This document shows positions 37,961-46,546 of a stretch of 64,000 nucleotides of DNA, piece after piece (the stretch's first letter is position 1; every line of letters starts with the position of its first letter). The DNA comes from Hahella chejuensis KCTC 2396 (lineage in GTDB: Bacteria > Pseudomonadota > Gammaproteobacteria > Pseudomonadales > Oleiphilaceae). The DNA lies in NCBI RefSeq assembly GCF_000012985.1, contig NC_007645.1:558001-622000 (forward strand), given 5' to 3'. Made by a program: the position numbers and the translations under genes. Under the pieces are notes generated by a model, which saw only the letters and a program-made list of their open reading frames with translations, was not told where the DNA came from and did no database searches.

Positions 37961-38278
37961 TTAGGCGGGCTGCATATCGTCCAGGTCCGGCAATGGTTTT
38001 TTAAGCACATCCTGATACATGAAGCGCAGTGCTTTCAACGCCTGTTTGCAGCGTGCGGGCGAAGCGCTCAGCGTCGTGGCGACATAACGCAGAAAGCGAC
38101 GCACGTCTTTTTCTCCAAGCTCTTTCGGGCTGCGATTATGATTAAAGGATATGAAGCGATAAATCCAATGCAGGTAGGAGTGCTCGGTGCGGGGACTGAA
38201 GCCCTGCGATTCAATCGCCTGCTTCAATTGGCAGATAAATTCAGGTTCGTTCGGCAACAGTAATTCAGCAGTTTCCAT
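37961..38278 (-). CDS. Free-standing N-terminal SAM-like domain of a tyrosine/integron integrase
   Basis: A 105-residue protein that resembles only the core-binding domain of integron-type tyrosine recombinases: FSPRTEHSYLHWIYRFISFN, KDVRRFLRYVATTLSASPAR, QALKALRFMYQDVLKKPLPD. The catalytic domain with the R-H-R-Y residues is absent, so it cannot recombine DNA. GAGG lies 8 bases before the start. There is no downstream remnant of the missing domain. It may be a decayed integrase or an independent DNA-binding protein. Confidence 0.75.
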   Translation of the reverse strand: METAELLLPNEPEFICQLKQAIESQGFSPRTEHSYLHWIYRFISFNHNRSPKELGEKDVRRFLRYVATTLSASPARCKQALKALRFMYQDVLKKPLPDLDDMQPA

Positions 38279-38438
38279 TACGATAACCTCGCTGGTTCTT
38301 CTTTTTATAATTATCAGTAAATTCTATTACAACGAAATGTTGCCTGCAAAGATGGTTTGATGAAGCTTTTGCAAACTTTTGCCGGTTAAATTTTTTGTTA
38401 GTTCGGGTGTTGAAAAGGCGTAATCTGGGGAGTGACAA

Positions 38439-38464
38439 GGGAAACGAACACAGCGTCGTTTCCC
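38439..38464 (-). terminator. Hairpin downstream of the acyl-CoA-binding protein gene
   Basis: A perfect 9-bp stem GGGAAACGA/TCGTTTCCC with an 8-base loop lies 10 bp past the stop codon on the minus strand. The following U-tract is weak. Confidence 0.65.
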
Positions 38465-38473
38465 TGCAAGCGC

Positions 38474-38746
38474 TTAGCTGTAGCGCTTTTTCAAGTCGGC
38501 GATCACGTCGACATAACGTTGCATCGCTTCATCTTTGGAAACCCCTTGCAACTTTGACCAGGCGTCGTATTTTGCGCGTCCCACGAAATCCATCATGCCG
38601 GGGCGGGAGCCGCTGACATCGCCTTCGCTGGCCTGCTTATACAGCGCATACATTTCCAGCTTCATTTCATTGGAGGGAGAGAAGTCGCCCTCGGCGGTTT
38701 TGACGTAATTGAGCGCTTCTTCGAACGCTTTTTGTAAGTCACTCAT
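38474..38746 (-). CDS. Acyl-CoA-binding protein
   Basis: A 90-residue single-domain ACBP: MSDLQKAFEEALNYVKTAEG, MYALYKQASEGDVSGSRPGM, YDAWSKLQGVSKDEAMQRYV. The family binds long-chain acyl-CoA esters in a four-helix bundle. It is common in eukaryotes and in a subset of bacteria. ATG 38746 has AAGGA upstream and gives the correct N-terminus; the in-frame extension to 38815 is ignored. Confidence 0.92.
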   Translation of the reverse strand: MSDLQKAFEEALNYVKTAEGDFSPSNEMKLEMYALYKQASEGDVSGSRPGMMDFVGRAKYDAWSKLQGVSKDEAMQRYVDVIADLKKRYS

Positions 38747-38875
38747 TGCATAGTCCTTAACTGTTTGGGTGTGAAAGGGCATTATAGCCCGGCGGCAAAA
38801 CTGACTGAAGGTCATTTACCCCCTCTGTGATCGGTTTCGTCGCCTGGGGGCCAATAATAAACGCAGGTTAAGAAC

Positions 38876-39358
38876 ATGAATAAATTAATGTCTATTGTCA
38901 GCAAAATTAATTTGTTGCCGGAGATCGCCCGTAGCAGAGCCTTGACTCTGTTTTTCGGGAAGGTGGTGAAATACGCGGGAACCACGGGAATTGTAGTAGA
39001 AGAGCTTACCGGGCATCGCTGTATCATTACGCTGAAAAATCGTCGCGCGGTGCGGAATCACATTGGTTCCGTGCATGCTGTCGCCAATGCGCTGATTGCA
39101 GAGTCAGCCACGGGCTTTTTGGTGGGGATGAACGTGCCGGACCACGCTGTTCCAGTTATTAAAACCATGAAGCTGGACTATGTGAAACGGGCGAAAGGCG
39201 ACATGCGCGCAGAAGCCCATTTGACAGAGGAGCAGATACACGCCATTCAGACGCTTGAAAAGGGCGAGGTCACGGTGGCGGTCGCTATTACCGACAGTGA
39301 AGACAAAGAGCCGGTTATGGCGGAAATGATCTGGGCCTGGACGCCTAAGCGGCGCTGA
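38876..39358 (+). CDS. DUF4442-type hotdog-fold protein (thioesterase-like)
   Basis: A 160-residue protein of the hotdog thioesterase-like superfamily. Segments seen are RAVRNHIGSVHAVANALIAE, YVKRAKGDMRAEAHLT, and EVTVAVAITDSEDKEPVMAE. The His in HIGSVHA and the Asn/His-rich loop resemble the active-site helix of DUF4442 proteins. The substrate is unknown, probably an acyl thioester, which fits the neighbouring acyl-CoA-binding protein gene (divergent, 129 bp away). Confidence 0.8.
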   Translation: MNKLMSIVSKINLLPEIARSRALTLFFGKVVKYAGTTGIVVEELTGHRCIITLKNRRAVRNHIGSVHAVANALIAESATGFLVGMNVPDHAVPVIKTMKLDYVKRAKGDMRAEAHLTEEQIHAIQTLEKGEVTVAVAITDSEDKEPVMAEMIWAWTPKRR

Positions 39359-39524
39359 TCGGCTCCCGACGCTAAAGTCTATGGGCGGCGGACGAGATGC
39401 GGCTAGCGCCCGCCAGGCCGTCGCACTAGAATGGAGTCATCGCAACAGGCGTCTGCGTCGCCGTTCTGGCTGTCGCCCAGACGCTTTCCATTGCGTTTGC
39501 TCGTAGTAAGTCGCGGAGGACATT

Positions 39525-41345
39525 TTGCCAGACCAACAACGCCATACTGACCGCACTGAAGCCGCCAACGAGAGATATGACTGGCGGCGAATCCGGAATA
39601 TGGTGCTGGCGTACAGACCGCAGTTGGCGAGGGCGAATCTGATTGCGGTGCTGGCCACATTGGCGGCGGTGCCTGTGCCGCTGCTGCTGCCTTTGCTGGT
39701 GGATGAGGTGCTGCTGGAGCAACCCGGCCCAGTCATTGCGCTGATCAACCAGTATTCACCTGAGACTATACATGGGGCGGCGTTTTACATTGGCGTCATG
39801 GTGTTCGCCGCATTGGTCTTGCGCACGTTTTCTCTACTCATGAATGTCTGGCAGGGCAGGCAATTCGCCAGTATCTCGAAAGATATCATTTGCCGTATCA
39901 GACAGGATCTATTGAGCCGCCTCAGCAGTATTTCCATGGCCGAGTATGAAGTCATGGGGAGCGGCGCGGTGGCGTCCCGTTATGTGACCGACCTCAATAC
40001 CATCGATCAGTTCATCGGCAGTTCGGTCAGCCGTTTGCTGGTGGCGTTGCTGACGATAGTCGGCACTGCGGTGGTATTGTTGTGGGTGCACTGGCAGCTG
40101 GCGCTGCTGATTCTGTTTTTCAATCCCTTTGTTATTTATTTGACTACGCGTCTCGGCAAAAAAGTCAAAGAACTCAAGCGCCGGGAAAACCAGGCGTTGG
40201 AGCTGTTCCAGGAGGCGCTGACGGAAACGTTGGATGGGATTCATCAGATTCGCGCCGCTAACCGTGAGCAGCACTATATCCGACGACTGCTGGATCACGC
40301 CTGGGGCGTTCGTAATCATGCGGTGCAATATGAATGGAAGAGCGACGCCGCCAACAGAGTCAGCTTTATGCTGTTCCTGTTTGGCGTGGACCTGTTTCGC
40401 GCCGCCGCCATGCTGACGGTGTTTTACTCCGATCTGAGTATTGGTCATATGTTTGCGATATTCGGCTACCTCTGGTTCATGATGGCTCCGGTGCAGGATA
40501 TTCTGAGCATGCAATACAGTTTCTACGCCGCCAATGCTGCGCTGGGGCGGATTAATCAGTTGCTGCAGTTGCGCCAGGAACCGGTTTATCCGCCGCAAAC
40601 CAATCCTTTCGCAGGAAAAAGAACCGTCGCGCTGGATGTGGATAATGTGCATTTTTCCTATGGCGATGGGCCAGACGTGCTGCAGGGCGTCTCTTTGCAT
40701 ATCAATCCAGGGGAAAAGGCGGCGCTTGTCGGCGCCAGCGGCGGGGGGAAATCCACCTTGGTTCAGGTGTTACTGGGGATGTATTCGCCCTCCCGGGGCT
40801 CCGTCAGTTTCGATGGCGTCCCAATTCAGCGAATCGGACATCATCGGGTGCGGGAGCATGTCGTCACCGTATTGCAGCATCCCACCTTGTTCAATGACAG
40901 CTTGCGTCAGAATCTTACGATGGGACGACCACACACGGATGCGCAACTCTGGCAGGCGCTGGAAGTGGCGCAACTGAAGTCGGTGGTGGAGAACTTGCCG
41001 GACGGGTTGGACACATTGGTGGGGCGGCAAGGCGTCAGGCTGTCCGGAGGGCAACGGCAGCGAGTGGCGATCGCCCGGATGATTCTGGCTGATCCGCAAG
41101 TGGTGATTCTCGATGAGGCCACGTCGGCTTTAGATGCGGAAACCGAGTACCACCTGCATCGGGCGCTGGCGGACTTCCTTGATCAGCGCACCACACTGAT
41201 CATTGCTCACCGCCTCAGCGCTGTAAAGCAGGCGGATCGCGTCTATGTATTTGAAGACGGCCGCATTGCCGAGGAAGGCAAACATGAAGAGTTGTTGCAG
41301 CAACGAGGGCTGTATGCGCAGCTTTATGGCGAGCGTCAGCACTGA
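39525..41345 (+). CDS. ABC exporter, fused permease and ATPase (MsbA-like)
   Basis: A 606-residue half-transporter. The TTG at 39525 is chosen because GGAGG lies 6-7 bases upstream. Six membrane segments occupy residues about 30-320. The ATPase domain has Walker A GASGGGKSTLVQV, signature LSGGQRQRVAIARM, Walker B VVILDEATSALD and the switch His in IIAHRLSAV. The substrate (lipid, peptide or drug) cannot be told. It is followed 40 bp later by a DUF2007 gene. Confidence 0.92.
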   Translation: MPDQQRHTDRTEAANERYDWRRIRNMVLAYRPQLARANLIAVLATLAAVPVPLLLPLLVDEVLLEQPGPVIALINQYSPETIHGAAFYIGVMVFAALVLRTFSLLMNVWQGRQFASISKDIICRIRQDLLSRLSSISMAEYEVMGSGAVASRYVTDLNTIDQFIGSSVSRLLVALLTIVGTAVVLLWVHWQLALLILFFNPFVIYLTTRLGKKVKELKRRENQALELFQEALTETLDGIHQIRAANREQHYIRRLLDHAWGVRNHAVQYEWKSDAANRVSFMLFLFGVDLFRAAAMLTVFYSDLSIGHMFAIFGYLWFMMAPVQDILSMQYSFYAANAALGRINQLLQLRQEPVYPPQTNPFAGKRTVALDVDNVHFSYGDGPDVLQGVSLHINPGEKAALVGASGGGKSTLVQVLLGMYSPSRGSVSFDGVPIQRIGHHRVREHVVTVLQHPTLFNDSLRQNLTMGRPHTDAQLWQALEVAQLKSVVENLPDGLDTLVGRQGVRLSGGQRQRVAIARMILADPQVVILDEATSALDAETEYHLHRALADFLDQRTTLIIAHRLSAVKQADRVYVFEDGRIAEEGKHEELLQQRGLYAQLYGERQH

Positions 41346-41385
41346 GCTGGCCTCTGACGATATTTGGCGATGAAAGGAGAAGCAC

Positions 41386-41697
41386 GTGCGTCAGGTCTAT
41401 GAAGCCGCTAATGTCTTGGAAGCCCACATGATTAAAGGCGTACTGGAGCAATCCGGCGTTACGGGATTTATCGACGGTGAGTTTCTGCAGGGAGGAATGG
41501 GAGAATTGCCGGCGGCGGGGTTGGTGAGGGTTTCCGTTAACGACGTGGATTACGAGCAAGCGCGCTCAATTCTGCGGGATTGGGAAAATTCCCAAGTGCA
41601 AGAGGCGCATACGCCAGCCAGTCACTTTACCGGGTGGATCGGCATTTTTCTATTTGGCTTCATCACTGGACTGGTGACCGCGTTTTGGTTGATGTAA
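41386..41697 (+). CDS. DUF2007 protein with C-terminal membrane segment
   Basis: A 103-residue protein beginning at GTG 41386 with GGAG upstream. The DUF2007 part is clear (VYEAANVLEAHMIKGVLEQS, VRVSVNDVDYEQARSILRDW). One membrane segment at the C-terminus (IGIFLFGFITGLVTAFWLM) anchors it. The family is described as putative signal-transducing or PII-like interacting, without proven function. It may be co-transcribed with the ABC exporter. Confidence 0.85.
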   Translation: MRQVYEAANVLEAHMIKGVLEQSGVTGFIDGEFLQGGMGELPAAGLVRVSVNDVDYEQARSILRDWENSQVQEAHTPASHFTGWIGIFLFGFITGLVTAFWLM

Positions 41698-41703
41698 TTC
41701 GCG

Positions 41704-43956
41704 TCATCCACCCAGTGAACTGAAATACAGGTGGGCGCTTTTCTTGCTGAAGTTCATTCTGCGTCCATCCTCAAACTCCACTTGAAATGCATCGTCGAGA
41801 TCAGCGATGACTTCTCCTTCACCCAGAATGCTGTGGCGAACCCGGTCGCCGGACCAGATTTGCTCCGGCTCACTGGCTGCGGCTTGCGCCGGCTGCTCAT
41901 AGTTAACGTTGTGCCAGTCAAGATAGCGAGTGGCGATGGGCGTCAAACGCTGTCCCGATTCGTAATGGGCTGAGTCGTTGGCGTCAGTCTGTTTGCGCTG
42001 ATCCAGAAACTCCCCCACCGCCATGGAAACGTCCATGCAGGCTTCTTTTACAAAGCGGCTGGGCTTGTCATCTTTGCTGAGCGCGGTCTTGTCGTTCAGT
42101 GTCGGAGTAAACAAATACAGGGCCTCTTTGGCCCGGGTCATGGCCACATATAGCAGACGCCGTTCCGCCTGCAGGTGGTCAACGATGTCTTCGCCGCCGC
42201 GCATACTGTAAGGAAGATATTGTTCATTCAGCCCGATGAGCATCACCACGGGCCACTCCAGACCTTTGGTGCGATGCATGGTGGATAAGGTGACGCCGCC
42301 CTGTTGTTTTTGCGCACTGGCCAGACGTCGCAGCTCATCGAAATGTTGCAGAGTCTCCAGCGAAGGTAAGTTCAGCGTGGCGAGATAGTGCTCAACGCCC
42401 AGCACGTTATTAATGCGCTCGTCAGCAGTGTCATGAGTGAGGGCAAGTTCTTCAAGTGTCTTGAACAACTCGGTATCGTCAATATAAAAACGCACAATGT
42501 CCGCTGCTGAGCCTTTCATTTTCGGCAAGAGACTCCAGGCTTGAGCAGTGCGTTTCAATTTGCGTTTTTGCAGGGCATGCAGTGAGTCAGGAATCCACTC
42601 CAATAGCTGATCGCCCCAGTGAGCGTCGTGTTGCGCCAGTATATGCGCCAGCTCGCGCAGCGTGTCGTCCTTCAGTCCCACATGAGGGAAGCGCAGCAGA
42701 CCGGCGAGCACTTCCGCCCGTTTGTTTTCCTCAAGCATACCCAGCCGCCCAGAGGCCATTTCCAGAACATACTGAATATGCATGACTTCCCGATTCGCCA
42801 GAGCGCCTTTATCTCCATCAATACGATAGGGAATGCGATGGGCCAGAAGAGCCAGCTCAACGGGCACGGCCTGAGACCATACTCTGAACAGAATCGCGAT
42901 ATCTTCCGGTTCGCCGCCGCCGTTAAGTAACCGTCCTAATTGCAGCACCAGTTGGCGGGTTTCATCTCCGCCTTGCAGAACGTTGACGTCCGTGGAGGGC
43001 GTCCCCTTGTGAGAGCGACACAGAAGGTCCTTGCGCCCGTGATTGTGAGTAATCAGGTGGTTGGCGAGCAGGGCGACTTTATGGCCGTAGCGAAACGTAT
43101 ACGAAAGGGTGAACTCACGAGGGCTTTCAAACTCTTCCGCGAAACGGTTAAGAATAAACTCCGGCTGGGCGCCGCGAAATTCGTAGATGGTTTGATCGGG
43201 GTCCCCTACCACAGTGACCCTGGCGCGCGCGCCGGCGATATAACGTAGCAGTAAGTGCTGAATTTCATTGGTGTCCTGATATTCGTCCACCAGGATTACA
43301 TCCATTTTATCCGCCACCAGTTTCACCAGATCCGGCGATTCCTGCAAACATTTCACTGGTTCGTAAAGCATGTCGGCGAAGCTGATGCGCGAATGCGACT
43401 TGCGCCAGGCTTCAAAGCTGTTGACGACTTCAATGAGAAACGCCAGCTCTTTGCGATATTCCAGTTGCTCGAAGACCGTCTGCAATGGCAACAGAGAGGT
43501 TTTGCTCATGTCCAACAGGCGGGAAGCCAGCTCGATATATTCCTTTTTATTGCGCTTGACGCTGTCCTGATGCGACTCAGGGGCATGCCGACGCAGCAAT
43601 TGCCAGAGCTGGAAATGAATCTCCTGATCCGACAGAACCTGGCCAACAAAGGCTGGCAGTACGCCTTCGCGGATGAAGCGCTGGTAAAGGCGTAACCCCA
43701 TGGCGTGGTAAGTGCGAACTTCAGGCTGCTCGCGATAATGCGTTCCCGCGACTTGGCGTAATTTGCGCTCGAAGTCTTCCTTGGCGGCGCGGTTGAACAT
43801 CAGTATCAAAATGCGGCGAGGGTCATGTCCCTGGTCCATCAGATGATGGATGCGGTGGGCGAGGGTGGTCGTTTTGCCGCTGCCGGCGACGGCGGTGATA
43901 ACGCTGTGCTCAAAGCCGGACTGAATGATCCGCTGCTGCTCTTCGGTTAACTGCAT
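41704..43956 (-). CDS. UvrD/Rep-like superfamily 1A DNA helicase
   Basis: The ATG at 43956 (MQLTEEQQRIIQSG) gives 750 residues; the frame also allows ATG 44034, but no ribosome site is seen there. Helicase motifs in order: I AVAGSGKTTTLAHR, II LVDEYQDTNE, III GDPDQTIYEFRGA, V VTLSTMHRTKGLEWPVV, VI LLYVAMTRAKEAL. The C-terminus has a PcrA-type small domain (RVRHSILGEGEVIADLDDAF) that in PcrA/UvrD contacts RNA polymerase. It is a 3'-5' helicase of repair or replication; it is not certain whether it is UvrD, Rep or a third paralogue. Confidence 0.88.
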   Translation of the reverse strand: MQLTEEQQRIIQSGFEHSVITAVAGSGKTTTLAHRIHHLMDQGHDPRRILILMFNRAAKEDFERKLRQVAGTHYREQPEVRTYHAMGLRLYQRFIREGVLPAFVGQVLSDQEIHFQLWQLLRRHAPESHQDSVKRNKKEYIELASRLLDMSKTSLLPLQTVFEQLEYRKELAFLIEVVNSFEAWRKSHSRISFADMLYEPVKCLQESPDLVKLVADKMDVILVDEYQDTNEIQHLLLRYIAGARARVTVVGDPDQTIYEFRGAQPEFILNRFAEEFESPREFTLSYTFRYGHKVALLANHLITHNHGRKDLLCRSHKGTPSTDVNVLQGGDETRQLVLQLGRLLNGGGEPEDIAILFRVWSQAVPVELALLAHRIPYRIDGDKGALANREVMHIQYVLEMASGRLGMLEENKRAEVLAGLLRFPHVGLKDDTLRELAHILAQHDAHWGDQLLEWIPDSLHALQKRKLKRTAQAWSLLPKMKGSAADIVRFYIDDTELFKTLEELALTHDTADERINNVLGVEHYLATLNLPSLETLQHFDELRRLASAQKQQGGVTLSTMHRTKGLEWPVVMLIGLNEQYLPYSMRGGEDIVDHLQAERRLLYVAMTRAKEALYLFTPTLNDKTALSKDDKPSRFVKEACMDVSMAVGEFLDQRKQTDANDSAHYESGQRLTPIATRYLDWHNVNYEQPAQAAASEPEQIWSGDRVRHSILGEGEVIADLDDAFQVEFEDGRRMNFSKKSAHLYFSSLGG

Positions 43957-44034
43957 GCTCGCCTGATGGTGATGGTTGGGGAAACCGGGCTCATGGCCCC
44001 TGATCGAGGGGGTGATTAAAACATGATGAGTCAT

Positions 44035-44297
44035 ATAAAGTTGTTGTTTTTCAGTATATTACGCTTGTCATTTTCCGCTATCACCCCGGTTATCGTAAAT
44101 CTGGTACACCACTGGGACATTTTCTGGCTCGGTGGAAATATTGAGCAAGATTATTATTTCTCTGTAGTGTGTCGGACACATCCGGATTTTACAGAATTGG
44201 TCTATGGATAACATCATCGGCTTTCAAGGAAAGCTCTCCACGTAATAGCTGCTTTTACTCAATCTCTAACCACCAAACCATGATCTTAGTTGGTCTG
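44035..44297. other. Left edge of the accessory region, no gene recognised
   Basis: This AT-rich stretch separates the last clear host gene (the helicase) from the first phage-type remnant. No tRNA, integrase or direct-repeat attachment site was identified. A 62-codon frame here (44023-44211) has no ribosome site and no recognisable motif. Confidence 0.4.
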
Positions 44298-44507
44298 CGC
44301 GGCCATGGCCGGCAATGGCACAAGTTTAAGGCGGCGAGATAACTACTTGTGTCAGGTCTGCTTAAGGCAGGGTGAACCAGTGTGGCCAGTGAGGTGGATC
44401 ACATCTGGCCAAAGGCGAGAGGCGGCGACGATCAAGGCAAAAGCCTGCGGGCAATTTGTAAGGGCTGCCATCGGTGCAAAACAACTAATACGCGGCAATG
44501 TATTTAG
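44298..44507 (+). pseudogene. Frameshifted HNH endonuclease remnant (phage type)
   Basis: Three successive frames together encode a typical phage HNH nuclease. The order is RGHGRQWHKFKAAR, then RRDNYLCQVCLRQGEPV, then EVDHIWPKARGGDDQGKSLR and AICKGCHRCKTT. The zinc Cys pairs and the catalytic His (VDHI) are recognisable, but two frameshifts and a stop (TAA around 44340) break the gene. Such HNH genes usually lie beside terminase genes in phage genomes, so this looks like a prophage fragment. Confidence 0.75.
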
Positions 44508-44555
44508 TGAACTATCATATTTTTACTTGGCCAAATAAAAATATGAGGAGGATTT

Positions 44556-44735
44556 ATGGGCATAGACGAAGCTGCGGAGGCTAGCTCTGATGAAGAGATT
44601 ATTGCAATAGGTTCTCATTTCAATTTGGATGGGCTATCACGCACGAAAGGCAACTTGGAGCGCAGCGGAAAACTAATCCGTGTGCTTGCGCTTGTTATAC
44701 AAAATCTCTACTACCCTCTCTGTATACAGTCTTGA
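44556..44735 (+). CDS. Short ORF with strong ribosome site (possible truncated phage gene)
   Basis: ATG 44556 is preceded by GAGGAGG with a 5-base spacing, the best ribosome site in this region. The product has 59 residues: MGIDEAAEASSDEEIIAIGS then HFNLDGLSRTKGNLERSGKL, with a hydrophobic end. It overlaps the 3' end of the convergent Abi-like gene by 25 bp. Its position just after an HNH remnant is where a small-terminase gene often starts in phages, so it could be the truncated start of one. No family match can be claimed. Confidence 0.4.
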   Translation: MGIDEAAEASSDEEIIAIGSHFNLDGLSRTKGNLERSGKLIRVLALVIQNLYYPLCIQS

Positions 44736-45541
44736 ATGTACCTAAAAACGGTATACATCGCGTTAACAATGGCGGTTGCTTCAGGGACATCTAGCAAGTC
44801 ATTCACATGTGCGAGGCTCGCCCTATTTCTGAGCGTAGAAAAGGCGTCAATTGATGCAGCAAACGAATTAAGGACTTTAGTAACGTCTTCAGCCCTATGA
44901 CCTGACGCTTGCAATGCCGGATGAAACTGTCGAAGTTGCTTGAATGCTTTGGATGCCGTAGGGTCACTGGGAAGATCAATTTGATTGTCGGTACAAAGTT
45001 GCACCAAATATCCATGGAGTGCAGTATGCGCACGATCAATGGCGCTTGAAGAATCCACTGTGCCGATTAAAGCCTTCGCGTCTCCCAAAGCTCTTATCAC
45101 CGAAGTCGAAATAGATTCACTGAATTCTGGCGCAGCAACACTGCCAGCTGTTTGATTTAACTGACCATCAACAACTTGATAATGGTCCTGGTTTTTAAGC
45201 AGAATCTGATTGATATGCTGCACCGTTGGGACAGTAGCGCCACTACGCTCTAGCTCTTCTAAAGTCTCATATACAGCAGCGATAAAATTAGGAGCATCTT
45301 GTGCTGCATTCTGAGCCAGTCTGGACATATCAGACTCGGCCCAGTCAAGCGAAGAACTGCGGGCATAATAATCACCAGAAACTTTGCACAAGTGCTGTTT
45401 AAATACTTCAATTATTCGCTGCCGATCCATTGCCCCCGATACTTTTCTGATCAATGAAATAAAATCATCTACAGACAGATCACTGAGTGGTGTCGTTGAG
45501 CCCATGGGAAATCTAAGCTCACTTGTCATTTGAAGCGGCAT
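44711..45541 (-). CDS. Abortive-infection candidate with Abi_C/HEPN-like C-terminus
   Basis: A 276-residue protein beginning at ATG 45541, with GGAGGAC about 7 bases upstream. The N-terminal half is helical and unrecognised. From about residue 150 it resembles the abortive-infection C-terminal (Abi_C) family: ALGDAKALIGTVDSSSAIDR, SKAFKQLRQFHPAL, VTKVLNSFAASIDAFSTLRN. The segment LRNRASLAHVND carries R-N-x5-H (Arg about 238, His about 245), the pattern of HEPN RNase active sites. By family knowledge such proteins act in phage defence through RNA cleavage. No cognate antitoxin is evident. The neighbouring phage remnants fit a cargo gene. Confidence 0.65.
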   Translation of the reverse strand: MPLQMTSELRFPMGSTTPLSDLSVDDFISLIRKVSGAMDRQRIIEVFKQHLCKVSGDYYARSSSLDWAESDMSRLAQNAAQDAPNFIAAVYETLEELERSGATVPTVQHINQILLKNQDHYQVVDGQLNQTAGSVAAPEFSESISTSVIRALGDAKALIGTVDSSSAIDRAHTALHGYLVQLCTDNQIDLPSDPTASKAFKQLRQFHPALQASGHRAEDVTKVLNSFAASIDAFSTLRNRASLAHVNDLLDVPEATAIVNAMYTVFRYIQDCIQRG

Positions 45542-46546
45542 CAATTGTCCTCCCTATTTTGTATATCGCGCATGCGCATTGCCCCATTCCAACACTTTGA
45601 AGATAGTTCCTCTAGCCCACTGATTCCAGTGCAAAAAATCCCGCGAAGTCAAACTACCTCATTTACGAAAAACTTTGCGCACGCATATACACTTGCTTGG
45701 GGGCTCGTTATCACAACGGGCTAGATCCCAAGTTATTGAATAGAAGCACTTTTCAGGAAAACTTCATCGAAAAGCCGAGCCATTTGGTACGACAAAGCGT
45801 AATTAACATTATAGAAAACAGCGAGCTATAGTTGAGGAGTAGCCCTCCGTGTGAGGGTGTGGCATGAAACGTATCGTCTAGAGATTAGGGCATGGAGACA
45901 GCATAAGTCGCCCCCGCGAGAGGTGATTTTTCTCTCACTTACAATTCAAAACGCCTCAAAAACCTTCAATAGATGAAATTCAGCACTTAGGCGTCAGTGC
46001 TTCCAGCATAAGGGGTTCCCCGTTTTCCGACTTTCCCTCCACAAAGTATTTTGCAAAACCCGCAGGCGTGGGGAGGAGTGAATTTTTCGGTTTATTAAGG
46101 GCTGTATGTGCTTGGCTGCTCTAGTTATTGTCTTACTTTGGATAAGGTCCAAGCGCCTGAGATCACCGGAAGAGGAAAAGGCAATGGATAAACATTAACC
46201 AAGTTACCCCCATTTCGTCGCTACACTTATTAGTTGATCCCAAGTATCTACCGGAATAGCTAAGCGAACGCCAAGCATTGCTAGGGATTTGCGGGCTTAT
46301 AAACCGCATTTCGACAGGCAATACCATTTAACACCAGCACGATGGAGTCTATCGAGTAAACTCTCATTAGCATAAGCAACCCCCTACAAGGCTCCAAAGA
46401 GCATACGGACATTAGGTCTTTAAATGAAAGCGCCCTGGGAATCTCCAGGGCGTAGTAGTGCGGAGTATGGAAACTGCTGTTATCAATTGGATAGAAATAA
46501 CAAAATTTTGTCTTGCTTTAAGAGACGAAATAAGACGAGGTAGGTA
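45542..46546. other. Long gap without recognised gene (decayed DNA?)
   Basis: This 1-kb stretch has many stops in all frames. A hairpin at 46427-46452 (CGCCCTGG/CCAGGGCG) may terminate the minus-strand peptidase gene. Two short minus-strand frames around 46380-46210 (LHRAGVKWYCLSKCG and LAMLGVRLAIPVDTWDQLI) read like pieces of a broken protein, but no family can be named. A plus-strand 64-codon frame (45530-45724) lacks a ribosome site. Confidence 0.35.
46427..46452 (-). terminator. Hairpin downstream of the C80-like gene
   Basis: The stem CGCCCTGG/CCAGGGCG with a 6-base loop lies about 95 bp beyond the stop of the 46547-47164 gene on the minus strand. It is followed in that direction by CTTTCATTT. 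Plausible weak intrinsic terminator. Confidence 0.45.

Noticed and set aside
45530-45724. 64-codon plus-strand ORF
   Set aside because: No ribosome site, overlaps the start of the Abi-like gene and shows no recognisable motif.
46190-46400. Minus-strand fragments reading LHRAGVKWYCLSKCG and LAMLGVRLAIPVDTWDQLI
   Set aside because: They look protein-like but are short, in two frames and bounded by stops; no family could be named, so they are mentioned only in the gap description.
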